NCBI RefSeq assembly: GCF_036327005.1
Contig: NZ_JAUGZK010000009.1
Location: 62,001-126,000 of the forward strand
Direction of reading: 5' to 3'
DNA from: Alkalimonas mucilaginosa
GTDB taxonomy: Bacteria > Pseudomonadota > Gammaproteobacteria > Enterobacterales > Alteromonadaceae
Length of the DNA stretch: 64,000 nucleotides
Shown: piece after piece, positions 1-7,082 of the stretch
Numbering within the stretch: the stretch's first letter is position 1
Layout of the letters: each line of letters begins with the position of its first letter
Notes under the pieces: model-generated
Database searches by the model: none
What the model was told of the DNA's origin: nothing
Seen by the model: the letters and a program-made list of their open reading frames with translations, nothing else
Made by a program: the position numbers and the translations under genes

Positions 1-1726
1 TGTCCTGCAGCTCTAAGCCATTACCGGCAATCTCCGGGTTCACGGCTTCGCAGATGAAGTGGTGTTTTAGGGCATGGAAAACATAAATTTTGCCAACGTC
101 TTTGGGGTTCCAGCGGCAGTAAACGCGCTCACCGATGTATGCCCCAAGCTCTGCGTGGACATAGGATCCGCCTTCAACACTAATGCCATCGCTTTTATTG
201 ACGGTGCGGTATCCTTTATTACCCGGTACCGGAGCCAGCAAAATATCCAGCACATGGGCATTGTCGAGCCTGCGAATGTGCTGCTGATGACCAACAAACT
301 TTTCAAAGGGGGAACAGTTCAGGCTGCTGTGCCGTGCATGGTGGTAGTGGTTTTCGATCCATTGACTGATAAAGGCTTCGAACTGCTCAGCAGTAAGATC
401 GACATTCAGGGCGATTTTGTCTTCGCCTTTTTTGCGGCGTTCTAACAGCCTTTGTTCGAAGGTTAAACGGGCATTGATTTTCTGCCGGTCAGCCACGCTA
501 TGGCCAATATAGCCCTGGCACAGCTCAGCAATGCCGTGGCTAAAGGTACGAAAGAAGCGCTCAATAAAAGGCTTTTCCCAGCCAGAATAAGGGTTGGTTA
601 CATCGTGTTCGATGCCCAATGCATCCCAGACGCTGCTGATGTGGGCACTGGTATAGTCGGATCCGTTATCGGTTCGGGCGACTTCCGGTAAACCCCAGTC
701 CAGGATGGTTTCACGGATCAGCAGAGAAATAGCCTCTGCATTGGATGTTGGCCGCAGAATGCACTTCACGCGGCGGGTGAATACGTCGATCACACCTACG
801 ATGCTGTAACGGCCATCTTTAAGCATGACGTCTGCCGGGGTGCTGTCGAATTCCCACAGCTGGTTGATGCGGGATATGGCAAACGACTTATTGCCGAAGG
901 CCACCATGCGCTTGTTCTGCCAGCCGCTTGGGTCACAAAGCGACATAAAGAGTTCTTGATTATCTTCTTTCCAGCGCTTTAACCAGGAACGGCAGGTAGC
1001 AGGTGCCGGAATGGTGAACTCCCCGCTGAACTCTGTGCTCAAAGCTTCATAAAGCGCATCGCCTTTGATATGGGGGTACTCACGCAGCATCGCCATGCAG
1101 AAAGAGTGCAGCACCGGCTCTGAATCAATCAGCCCTGTGCCTTTGTTTTTGCCGTACTTACCAGCCAGAGCGGTGATGCCATTCTTTTCGTATTCGCTGG
1201 CCCAGCGGGCAAGGGTGCTAAAGCCAATCGTGGGCTTGATGTCGTAGGCATTGGCAGGCACATCAGCCTGGCGGCTGTTGTAGTGTTCACAGAATTGACG
1301 CCAGGCAGCGACTTTAGGCAGGCCACTTTGAGCGGTAAAGCGCTCAGCGGCTTTTAAGATGATCAGAGCGTTTTCTGCTCTGGTTTTTGCTGGGCCTTGC
1401 ATGCCAGCCAGTTCAGCTAAAGCATCGGCTTTGCGGCTTTGGTTCACCTGGTTGGTCAATTGCTGCTTTGCTGTCAGCTTCTTGGCGTGTGCCTTGGCTT
1501 TTTGCTGCACCATTGCATCACTGGGCGTTGCAGCTGCAACACCACTGCATAAGATGACCGAGCGGATATCATCAGGTAGTTCCGAGACAATAAAATGTTT
1601 GATTTGCCCGCCGCGACCAGTTCTGAGCTCATAGGCCCAGTTCTCTTTGTTTGCGCGGATCCGAATGGTTCTGTCAGCAACAGCTATGGCTGCTGCAATC
1701 TGCTGTGCAGTCATAGCCATAGTCAT
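1..1726 (-). CDS. Mu-like phage transposase A (partial, runs off left edge)
   Basis: The frame is open from 1726 down to base 2, so 575 codons are present and the C-terminus lies outside the window (MuA of phage Mu is 663 aa). The product is a DDE transposase that nicks the prophage ends and joins them to target DNA. The catalytic residues can be placed: D294 in WEFDSTPAD, D353 in RTDNGSDYT and E389 in PFIERFFRT. A helical DNA-binding region lies at the N-terminus, and from about residue 498 a stretch with GNKGYRTV fits the beta-barrel domain of Mu transposases. ATG 1726 overlaps the stop of the upstream ner-like gene (ATGA), which supports translational coupling and this start. No frameshift or stop was seen, so the transposase may be functional. 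Confidence 0.93.
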   Translation of the reverse strand, partial: MTMAMTAQQIAAAIAVADRTIRIRANKENWAYELRTGRGGQIKHFIVSELPDDIRSVILCSGVAAATPSDAMVQQKAKAHAKKLTAKQQLTNQVNQSRKADALAELAGMQGPAKTRAENALIILKAAERFTAQSGLPKVAAWRQFCEHYNSRQADVPANAYDIKPTIGFSTLARWASEYEKNGITALAGKYGKNKGTGLIDSEPVLHSFCMAMLREYPHIKGDALYEALSTEFSGEFTIPAPATCRSWLKRWKEDNQELFMSLCDPSGWQNKRMVAFGNKSFAISRINQLWEFDSTPADVMLKDGRYSIVGVIDVFTRRVKCILRPTSNAEAISLLIRETILDWGLPEVARTDNGSDYTSAHISSVWDALGIEHDVTNPYSGWEKPFIERFFRTFSHGIAELCQGYIGHSVADRQKINARLTFEQRLLERRKKGEDKIALNVDLTAEQFEAFISQWIENHYHHARHSSLNCSPFEKFVGHQQHIRRLDNAHVLDILLAPVPGNKGYRTVNKSDGISVEGGSYVHAELGAYIGERVYCRWNPKDVGKIYVFHALKHHFICEAVNPEIAGNGLELQD

Positions 1727-2022
1727 TTTTTGATCCCTTTGTATTCTATTGATATATAATCAGGATTCTTGGTAATGCTTCTTTTGCCTTTGCGCCGAGA
1801 CGTAGTACCATCACTGTTGTAGCGAGATGGCCAGATTGTTTGGGGTGATACGCCAATTGCATCAGCGATGATTCGCTCTGCCTTTGGGTAAGGACGCTGT
1901 AGGGCTTGAGCCAGGGTATTAGGTGCTAAGCCATTTTCTTCGGATAGTTGACGAAGTGATGTCTGAGCATTAATCCTTAACTCTGCAATTATCTTTGCGT
2001 TGTGCCAGTCCAATTCGGCCAT
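1723..2022 (-). CDS. ner: Ner-like DNA-binding protein of Mu-like phage
   Basis: A 99-aa protein of the Ner/Nlp (SfsB) helix-turn-helix family. In Mu, Ner is a small early repressor that shuts down the early and repressor promoters. The family pattern is clear: WHNAKIIAELR, then LRQLSEENGL and NTLAQALQRPYPKAERIIADAIG, ending in the typical IWPSRY. An ATG further upstream at 2067 exists, but the start at 2022 is preferred because AAAGGAC sits just before it and family members begin close to the W-H-x-A motif. The stop overlaps the transposase ATG. The basic C-terminal tail of about 25 residues after IWPSRY is longer than in short Ner proteins. Confidence 0.88.
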   Translation of the reverse strand: MAELDWHNAKIIAELRINAQTSLRQLSEENGLAPNTLAQALQRPYPKAERIIADAIGVSPQTIWPSRYNSDGTTSRRKGKRSITKNPDYISIEYKGIKK

Positions 2023-2060
2023 TTTTTTGTCCTTTAAAATGTCTGCATATATACATTTTA

Positions 2061-2155
2061 AAGACAAAAAATTGTCTTATGCAAGTGCTTCAAGATAAAA
2101 AAATGTCTTGTTGCGCGTTTGGTATTGATTAATAAGGATAAAAAAATGTCCTGCT
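2061..2155. promoter_or_regulatory. Operator-like repeats between ner and the repressor gene
   Basis: This gap between divergent early and repressor genes holds a palindrome at 2061-2078 (arms AAGACAA and TTGTCTT, four-base spacer) and two near-identical direct repeats, GATAAAAAAATGTCYTGYT, at 2094-2112 and 2137-2155. The direct repeats start 43 bases apart, about four helical turns, so they lie on one face of the DNA. A related AAAATGTC lies at 2037-2044. Position and repetition fit binding sites for the phage repressor and/or Ner; which protein binds which repeat cannot be told from sequence. Confidence 0.6.
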
Positions 2156-2167
2156 ATTGGTGTTTTC

Positions 2168-2809
2168 ATGGATTCTAACGAGTTTGGTGAGTTCATTAAG
2201 ATGGTTCGGGACAAAGTTTTGTCTCGTCCGCAGATGGCTGAAAAAACCGGATTGCACATCAATACAATCAAAGGTTATGAGCAGGAAGGTCGATTACCCG
2301 ATGTTGATTACCTGGCGCAGCTGGCCATTGAAACTGGTCACTCCTTTGCGGACTTGCTGAATAAGCGTTTACTGGCTGGCAGAGTGGGGCAGGTTGCCAA
2401 AGACAAGCATTTATTGGTTGCAGAGCGGATCAGTGATTACCAGGTATCGGTTAAACCTGCCAGGAACCTGCCCAGGCTGCCAGTACTGAACCAGGATAAA
2501 TCGGTCTTTATAGATGATGAATTACTGCCAGCTGGATTGGATCTAAGTCATCTTATTGTGTTGCAAGTCGATGAGCCTCTGCGTAGATACCTGGTTGTTG
2601 ATCCCGAAGACAAGGCATTGCAAGACGGTCAGACGTTTATCCTGGACTATGGCACCGGCTTGGTAGCGCGAAAAATTCAATTTGGTATAGCGGGGGCCAT
2701 TATGTTGATTGCTGAAGGGCAGGCAGCGGCACCGCTCACAGTCCCGGATGAGCAGCGCGATCAGATTAAACTGATTGGCCGGGTCGTTTGCAGTATCAAC
2801 CACAGTTGA
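2168..2809 (+). CDS. Lambda-type repressor (XRE helix-turn-helix plus S24-like domain) of the Mu-like prophage
   Basis: A 213-aa protein, divergent from ner, in the place of the Mu c repressor. Residues 1-65 form an XRE helix-turn-helix (SRPQMAEKTGLHINTIKGYEQEGRLPDVDYLAQLA). Residues about 115-213 have the fold pattern of the LexA/CI S24 domain (ALQDGQTFILDY, LVARKIQF, IKLIGRVV), but the position of the nucleophilic Ser in the usual S-M motif reads VDEPLRR. Self-cleavage is therefore unlikely, so control of lysogeny would not use the RecA-stimulated route (inference). Repressors of this type, rather than the Mu c type, are known in D3112/B3-like transposable phages. It probably binds the repeats just upstream of it. 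Confidence 0.85.
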   Translation: MDSNEFGEFIKMVRDKVLSRPQMAEKTGLHINTIKGYEQEGRLPDVDYLAQLAIETGHSFADLLNKRLLAGRVGQVAKDKHLLVAERISDYQVSVKPARNLPRLPVLNQDKSVFIDDELLPAGLDLSHLIVLQVDEPLRRYLVVDPEDKALQDGQTFILDYGTGLVARKIQFGIAGAIMLIAEGQAAAPLTVPDEQRDQIKLIGRVVCSINHS

Positions 2810-2847
2810 AAGTCGGATCTGGTGATTGACGATCATGATCCGACTTT
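2809..2847 (+). terminator. Hairpin after the repressor gene, made from two copies of the end repeat
   Basis: Arms AAAGTCGGATC (2809-2819) and GATCCGACTTT (2837-2847) are perfect inverted copies of 11 bases with a 17-base loop, starting in the repressor stop codon. It could end repressor transcription, but the following T-run is short and the loop is long. The same 11-mer recurs at 2942-2952 and 3138-3148, so it may mainly be a protein-binding site. Confidence 0.4.
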
Positions 2848-3148
2848 CTGTATTAGTTAAACAAGGCTAAACCTTCCTCAACCCCTTTGAAATAGCTGCA
2901 TCTGGCTAACTCGGATCAGCAGCTCGCCAACTCGGATCATTGATCCGACTTTACCAGTAACCCGGATCGGCCAGGCAAACTAAAAATCATTCGGTTTTCA
3001 TCATTGCATGATGCCTGCACACCGCATTTAAACTGGTACTGTTGATGGTAGGGGAGGCGCTTTAGTGCTGATATGATGATGAGGTCTTTGCGGCTTTAAA
3101 AAATGAGAATTTTTCTGACTTACTCAAATTATGCTGCGATCCGACTTT
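2809..3148. repeat. Repeat family GATCCGACTTT / ACTCGGATCA, candidate transposase-binding sites at the prophage end
   Basis: The 11-mer GATCCGACTTT occurs at 2837-2847, 2942-2952 and 3138-3148 on the plus strand and at 2809-2819 on the minus strand. Shortened versions AACTCGGATCA lie at 2908-2918 and 2929-2939, start points 21 bases apart. In Mu-like phages the repressor gene is the gene nearest the left end, and the end carries several transposase sites of this kind. The cluster is therefore best read as the phage left end, here lying to the right. The exact end (a terminal CA on this strand, flanked by a 5-base duplication) could not be fixed. Confidence 0.5.
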
Positions 3149-3479
3149 TTTTGACTTTTCTCTGTATCCCTTGTGTTTTACGGCTTTCCCAGATATTCCC
3201 GCCAAATTTTAGTTATTCCCGGTTTCTCATACTTATCGATCACTTACAGGAACGCACCTTAAGTGCGGCCCCGAAGGGGTGGAGGGCTGGACGCCCGGAA
3301 TAATCCCTCCCGGACTATGAGCTGCAATAATCTCAGCGAAAGCCAGGGGCTTTTTGTTTGACTGCGGAGCAGGGCGGCCTTGGCGCGAAGCCTTACCCTA
3401 TTTACTTCCAACAAATCTAAGCTATCTTCAATACACCGGCCCCCTTTAGCCAGCAGCCCTGCATGGATAGGCTTCTATC
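2848..3479. other. Gene-free region around the probable prophage/host junction
   Basis: No credible gene is seen here; the only ATG frame of note (3103-3303) has no family resemblance and spans hairpins. Besides the repeats listed separately, TTCCC occurs at 3186, 3196 and 3216, that is, in 10-base phase. The block 3254-3310 is a series of hairpins: GCAC/GTGC (3254-3266), CCCC/GGGG (3269-3279), GGGC/GCCC (3284-3296), with GGAGGG at 3281-3286 also complementary to CCCTCC at 3305-3310. A short stem AAAGCC/GGCTTT (3339-3353) with following T residues is a weak rightward terminator candidate. Confidence 0.5.
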
Positions 3480-3852
3480 ATGACAACCCCGACAACTGAC
3501 CTCCCCAGCCCGGTAGCAACGGCTGAGCGCATGCTGATCCTGGATGCGATCCGCGGTTTTGCCCTCTTTGGCATTTTAATGATGAACATCGAGTTTTTTC
3601 AGCGGCCTATTCAAGCGCTGATGCTGGGATTTAACTCCGAGCAAAGCGGGTTGGATTATGCGGTGGCCTGGTTGTCCTTTACCTTTGTACAAGGCAAGTT
3701 CTATACGCTGTTTTCCTTACTGTTTGGCCTTGTTGCTTTATGGCTTACAGCTTTGGTTCAGCCACTGGTGGCTGCTGCGCTATCGCTATGGGCCGATGGA
3801 GTGGTTGTGGCGCTTACTGACTTATGGCAAGCGCCAGGCGTTTCAAATTTGA
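3480..3852 (+). pseudogene. DUF418 membrane-protein gene with a large internal deletion
   Basis: DUF418 proteins are multi-spanning membrane proteins of roughly 350-400 residues. The first about 85 codons from ATG 3480 match the family start (LDAIRGFALFGILMMNI, then QGKFYTLFSLLFGL). At about 3730-3740 the family pattern jumps to the other reading frame, where positions 3730-3852 give the family C-terminus (YGLQLWFSHWW, then YGPMEWLWRLLTYGKRQAF and a stop at 3850-3852). The middle of the protein, on the order of 250 residues, is absent and the two ends are out of frame, so the gene is dead. In the N-terminal frame translation would run on to 3884 with no family resemblance. It lies between the prophage end and fliE. 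Confidence 0.8.
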
Positions 3853-3905
3853 CCAAAGTTCCAACTCAATCGAGTTTAAGTTAATGATATTTATCATATA
3901 AAACA

Positions 3906-3922
3906 TGGCACGCTCTATGCTT
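3906..3922 (+). promoter_or_regulatory. Sigma-54 promoter of the fliE operon
   Basis: TGGCACGCTCTATGCTT carries the invariant GG (3907-3908) and GC (3919-3920) ten bases apart, matching the -24/-12 pattern TGGCAC-N5-TTGCW with one mismatch. It lies 41 bases before the fliE ATG. A perfect dyad, ATGATA-TT-TATCAT (3884-3897), and a second, AACTC-AATC-GAGTT (3863-3876), lie directly upstream and could bind an activator. In Vibrio and Pseudomonas the fliE operon depends on RpoN with FlrC/FleR-type activators. Confidence 0.75.
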
Positions 3923-3962
3923 TATCTCTGTGAAGAACAATTTTTTGACAGAGGGTTTCGCC

Positions 3963-4319
3963 ATGCAAATCAAAGGTCCTGGAGTGTCACTGTACAATCA
4001 GATGCAAGCCATGGCGCAGCAAGCACGTGGGCCACAGCAGACCATGGCCGTGCAACGGCTGGAGCAAGGCGGCGTGTCTCCTGTCAGCCACAGCCAGAGT
4101 GACTTTGGTGCCATGCTGAAAGGGGCCATCGATAACGTCAATGGCTTGCAGATGCATGCCCGGGGCTTGGCTTCTGCGGTAGAAAATGGGGTTGAGGGCG
4201 TTACCATTGCCGAGGCTATGATTGCTGCGTCGAAATCATCCATTGCTTTTGAAGCGACCGTTCAGGTTCGTAATAAAGTAGTGGAAGCCTATAAAGAAAT
4301 TATGACGATGCCGGTATAA
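3963..4319 (+). CDS. fliE: Flagellar hook-basal body protein FliE
   Basis: A 118-aa protein, the usual length for FliE, which joins the MS-ring to the proximal rod. The C-terminal half carries the family pattern (VEGVTIAEAMIAASKSSIAFEATVQVRNKVVEAYKEIMTMPV). The frame is open from 3930, but ATG 3963 is preferred: an AGAGGG ribosome site lies just before it and FliE proteins begin near MQIKGPG. It is the first gene of the large flagellar operon, 17 bases before fliF, and follows a sigma-54 promoter. Confidence 0.95.
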   Translation: MQIKGPGVSLYNQMQAMAQQARGPQQTMAVQRLEQGGVSPVSHSQSDFGAMLKGAIDNVNGLQMHARGLASAVENGVEGVTIAEAMIAASKSSIAFEATVQVRNKVVEAYKEIMTMPV

Positions 4320-4336
4320 GAGCTAAGGGGTAAGTT

Positions 4337-6037
4337 GTGGCAGAGAACCAATCCACAGAACTGGCGTTAAGCGGCGACGACTTTAACTCCGGCGATCAGC
4401 AGGAACAAAAATCCGGTTTTATCAGCAACCTGGGTGGCACTGATCTGCTTCGTCAGATCACCATGATCATCGCACTGACTATTTGCTTAGCCATCGCCTT
4501 ATTGATTATTTTATGGGCCCGCCAGCCAGAGATGCGGCCACTAGGCACCTTTGCGACAGAAGAGTTGATTCAAACGCTGGATCATCTGGATTCACAGCGG
4601 GTGAAATACCGACTGGATGGCAATGTTATTTACGTGGCTGAAAATGAGTTTCAAAGCATCCGTCTTGGTATGTCTCGGGCAGGTCTGACGCACGAGCCAT
4701 CGACTGGCACAGATATTTTGATGCAGGACAGTGGCTTTGGTGTCAGCCAGCGCCTGGAGTCTGAGCGATTAAAGCACAGCAGGGAACAACAGTTAGCCCG
4801 AACCATTGAAGAATTACAGAGTATTTCCAGGGCTCGTGTGCACCTGGCTATTCCGCCTGAAAATGTATTTGCCAGGCGTGAACGTTTGCCATCAGCTACT
4901 GTGTTGGTGACAGCGCGCGGTGGTCGGGTGATCCGCGACAGCGAAGTGGATGCCATTGTGGATATAGTCGCATCGGCAGTGCAAAGTCTGGAGCCATCGC
5001 GTGTGACGGTCACCGATCAAAATGGGCGTTTGCTAAACAGTGGCTCTCAGGACATGGCTTCGGCCCGGAAACGTCGTGAGTATGAACTAGAACGAGCCCG
5101 GGAAGATGAATATCGGCAGCGGATTGATAGCATCCTGTTGCCGGTGCTAGGGATGGGGAATTATACCGCGCAGGTCGATGTGGTGATGGATTTTAGCACT
5201 CTGGAGCAGACACAGCAGCGCTTTAACCCAGACTTGCCAGCGATTCGCAGCGAGATGAGCATTGAAGAGAGCAGTGTTGGTGGATTAAGTGGGGGCATCC
5301 CCGGTGCTTTGTCCAACCAGCCGCCTATGCCCTCAGCGATACCTGAGGAAGCAACCGGGGGCGGTGCTACGCCTGTGGTGCCTGGGCGAAATCATCGCGA
5401 GAGTACCCGAAACTATGAGTTGGATACCACCATCAGCCACAGCTCCCAACAATCTGGAGTAGTGCGCCGGATCAGTGTATCGGTTGCAGTCGATTACAAA
5501 CTTGGCCCGAATGAACAAGGAGAGCTTGAGCCACAGCCTCGAACCCAGGCTGAATTGGCTAACATAAGACGTTTGTTGCAGGGCAGTATCGGTTATGATG
5601 TTCAGCGTGGTGACAGCATAGAAGTGGTGTCTGTGCCCTTCACCCGGACAGAGCTGGATGCTGAGCCAACGGTCTTCTTCTATCAGGAAGAGTGGTTTAT
5701 GCGGCTTACACGGTTGCTTATCGCAGGCTTGGTGATCATTGTATTGATCTTGTCTGTGGTACGGCCAATGCTGAAAAAACTGATCTATCCTGAAGATACC
5801 AAAGATGCCTATGATGAAGATGCGCTGGGCTCTGGTTTGGATTTGGGTGACGATACCATTGATATGCTGAAGTCGAGTTTTGATGAAACTGCCGTTGGCT
5901 TTGCTGAAGATGGTACCTTGATGCTGCCGGACTTGCACGGTGATGAAGATTTGCTGAAGGCGGTTCGGGCTTTGGTAGCGAACGAACCTGAATTGTCGGC
6001 CCTGGTGGTCAGAAACTGGTTGGAAGAAGATGACTGA
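4337..6037 (+). CDS. fliF: Flagellar MS-ring protein FliF
   Basis: A 566-aa inner-membrane protein that forms the MS-ring, the base of the basal body and mount of the C-ring. Two membrane segments are visible, about residues 41-60 and 456-478, bracketing the large periplasmic region of YscJ/FliF type (SRARVHLAIPPENVFARRE is characteristic). The cytoplasmic tail ends in ELSALVVRNWLEEDD, the segment that binds FliG. The start is GTG 4337 preceded by AAGGGG. The last eight bases overlap fliG, consistent with coupled synthesis of the two interacting proteins. Confidence 0.97.
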   Translation: MAENQSTELALSGDDFNSGDQQEQKSGFISNLGGTDLLRQITMIIALTICLAIALLIILWARQPEMRPLGTFATEELIQTLDHLDSQRVKYRLDGNVIYVAENEFQSIRLGMSRAGLTHEPSTGTDILMQDSGFGVSQRLESERLKHSREQQLARTIEELQSISRARVHLAIPPENVFARRERLPSATVLVTARGGRVIRDSEVDAIVDIVASAVQSLEPSRVTVTDQNGRLLNSGSQDMASARKRREYELERAREDEYRQRIDSILLPVLGMGNYTAQVDVVMDFSTLEQTQQRFNPDLPAIRSEMSIEESSVGGLSGGIPGALSNQPPMPSAIPEEATGGGATPVVPGRNHRESTRNYELDTTISHSSQQSGVVRRISVSVAVDYKLGPNEQGELEPQPRTQAELANIRRLLQGSIGYDVQRGDSIEVVSVPFTRTELDAEPTVFFYQEEWFMRLTRLLIAGLVIIVLILSVVRPMLKKLIYPEDTKDAYDEDALGSGLDLGDDTIDMLKSSFDETAVGFAEDGTLMLPDLHGDEDLLKAVRALVANEPELSALVVRNWLEEDD

Positions 6038-7061
6038 GAACGATGAAAAGCCAAGTTTCGATGTAGGCAAGCTGGATGGTGTTGAGAAAGCCGCTATTCT
6101 GCTGTTGAGCCTATCGGAAGAAGATGCTGCTCAGATCCTAAAGCACCTGGAGCCTAAGCAGGTGCAAAAGGTAGGCGCAGCCATGGCACAGATGACGGAT
6201 CTGAATCAGGCGAAGATTTCCGCAGTGCACCGTTTGTTTATTGAACAGATCCAGAACTTTAGTACCATCGGATTCCAGAGTGAAGACTTTATTAAGCGCG
6301 CTTTGACTGCAGCGCTTGGGGAAGAAAAAGCTGCTAATCTGATTGACCAGATCCTCATCGGTGGTAGTGCCAGAGGATTGGACTCGCTGAAATGGATGGA
6401 TTCCAAGCAGGTAGCAAATATCATCCGCAACGAGCACCCGCAAATTCAGACCATAGTGCTCTCCTATCTGGCGCCTGAGCAATCGGCTGAAATTTTGTCG
6501 CAGTTTACTGAAAAAGTGCGGCTGGATCTCACCATGCGTATTGCCAATCTGGAAGAAGTGCAGCCAGCTGCATTGCAGGAACTGAATGAGATTATGGAGA
6601 AACAATTTGCCGGACAAGCCGGAGCTCAAACTGCGAAGATGGGAGGCTTGAAAGCGGCTGCAGATATTCTGAACTACCTGGATACCAACATCGAAGGCCA
6701 GTTGCTCGATTCTATCCGTGAAAACGATGAAGAAATGGCGCAACAGATCCAGGATCTGATGTTTGTGTTTGAAAACCTGATTGATGTCGAAGATCGTGGT
6801 ATTCAGACGCTGCTGCGTGAAATTGAGCAGGATATTCTGATGAAAGCACTCAAAGGTGCTGATGATAGCTTAAAAGAGAAAGTCTTCAGCAATATGTCAA
6901 AACGTGCTGCCGAATTGCTGCGGGATGATCTGGAAGCCATGGGGCCGGTTCGGGTCAGTGATGTCGAGGCGGCACAGAAAGAAATCCTGGCCACGGCCCG
7001 TCGTCTGGCGGATGCCGGTGAAATTATGCTTGGTGGCGGTGGTGGTGATGACTTCCTTTAA
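6030..7061 (+). CDS. fliG: Flagellar motor switch protein FliG
   Basis: A 343-aa C-ring protein that binds FliF through its N-terminus and transmits torque from the stators. Family patterns run the whole length: GVEKAAILLLSLSEEDAAQIL at the N-terminus, a middle domain with HPQIQTIVLSYL, and the C-terminal torque domain with FVFENLIDVEDRGIQTLLREI. That segment holds the charged residues that face the stator. It ends in a glycine-rich GGGGGDDFL tail. It overlaps fliF and precedes fliH by 21 bases. Confidence 0.97.
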   Translation: MTENDEKPSFDVGKLDGVEKAAILLLSLSEEDAAQILKHLEPKQVQKVGAAMAQMTDLNQAKISAVHRLFIEQIQNFSTIGFQSEDFIKRALTAALGEEKAANLIDQILIGGSARGLDSLKWMDSKQVANIIRNEHPQIQTIVLSYLAPEQSAEILSQFTEKVRLDLTMRIANLEEVQPAALQELNEIMEKQFAGQAGAQTAKMGGLKAAADILNYLDTNIEGQLLDSIRENDEEMAQQIQDLMFVFENLIDVEDRGIQTLLREIEQDILMKALKGADDSLKEKVFSNMSKRAAELLRDDLEAMGPVRVSDVEAAQKEILATARRLADAGEIMLGGGGGDDFL

Positions 7062-7082
7062 TGCCGGACAGCGGAGCTGCCT

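Noticed and set aside
1..1726. Suspicion that the transposase is a frameshifted pseudogene, since only short unrelated frames appear on this strand
   Set aside because: Translating the remaining frame from 1726 gives an uninterrupted protein with all three catalytic residues in the same frame; it merely runs off the edge.
3103..3303. 66-codon frame in the gap before the DUF418 remnant
   Set aside because: No ribosome site, no family pattern, and it crosses the hairpin block and the repeat array.
3905..4102. Small frame overlapping the fliE start
   Set aside because: Covers the sigma-54 promoter and the fliE start in another frame; no support.
5333..6070. 245-codon antisense frame over fliF
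   Set aside because: Opposite strand of a certain fliF; no ribosome site and no recognisable protein pattern.
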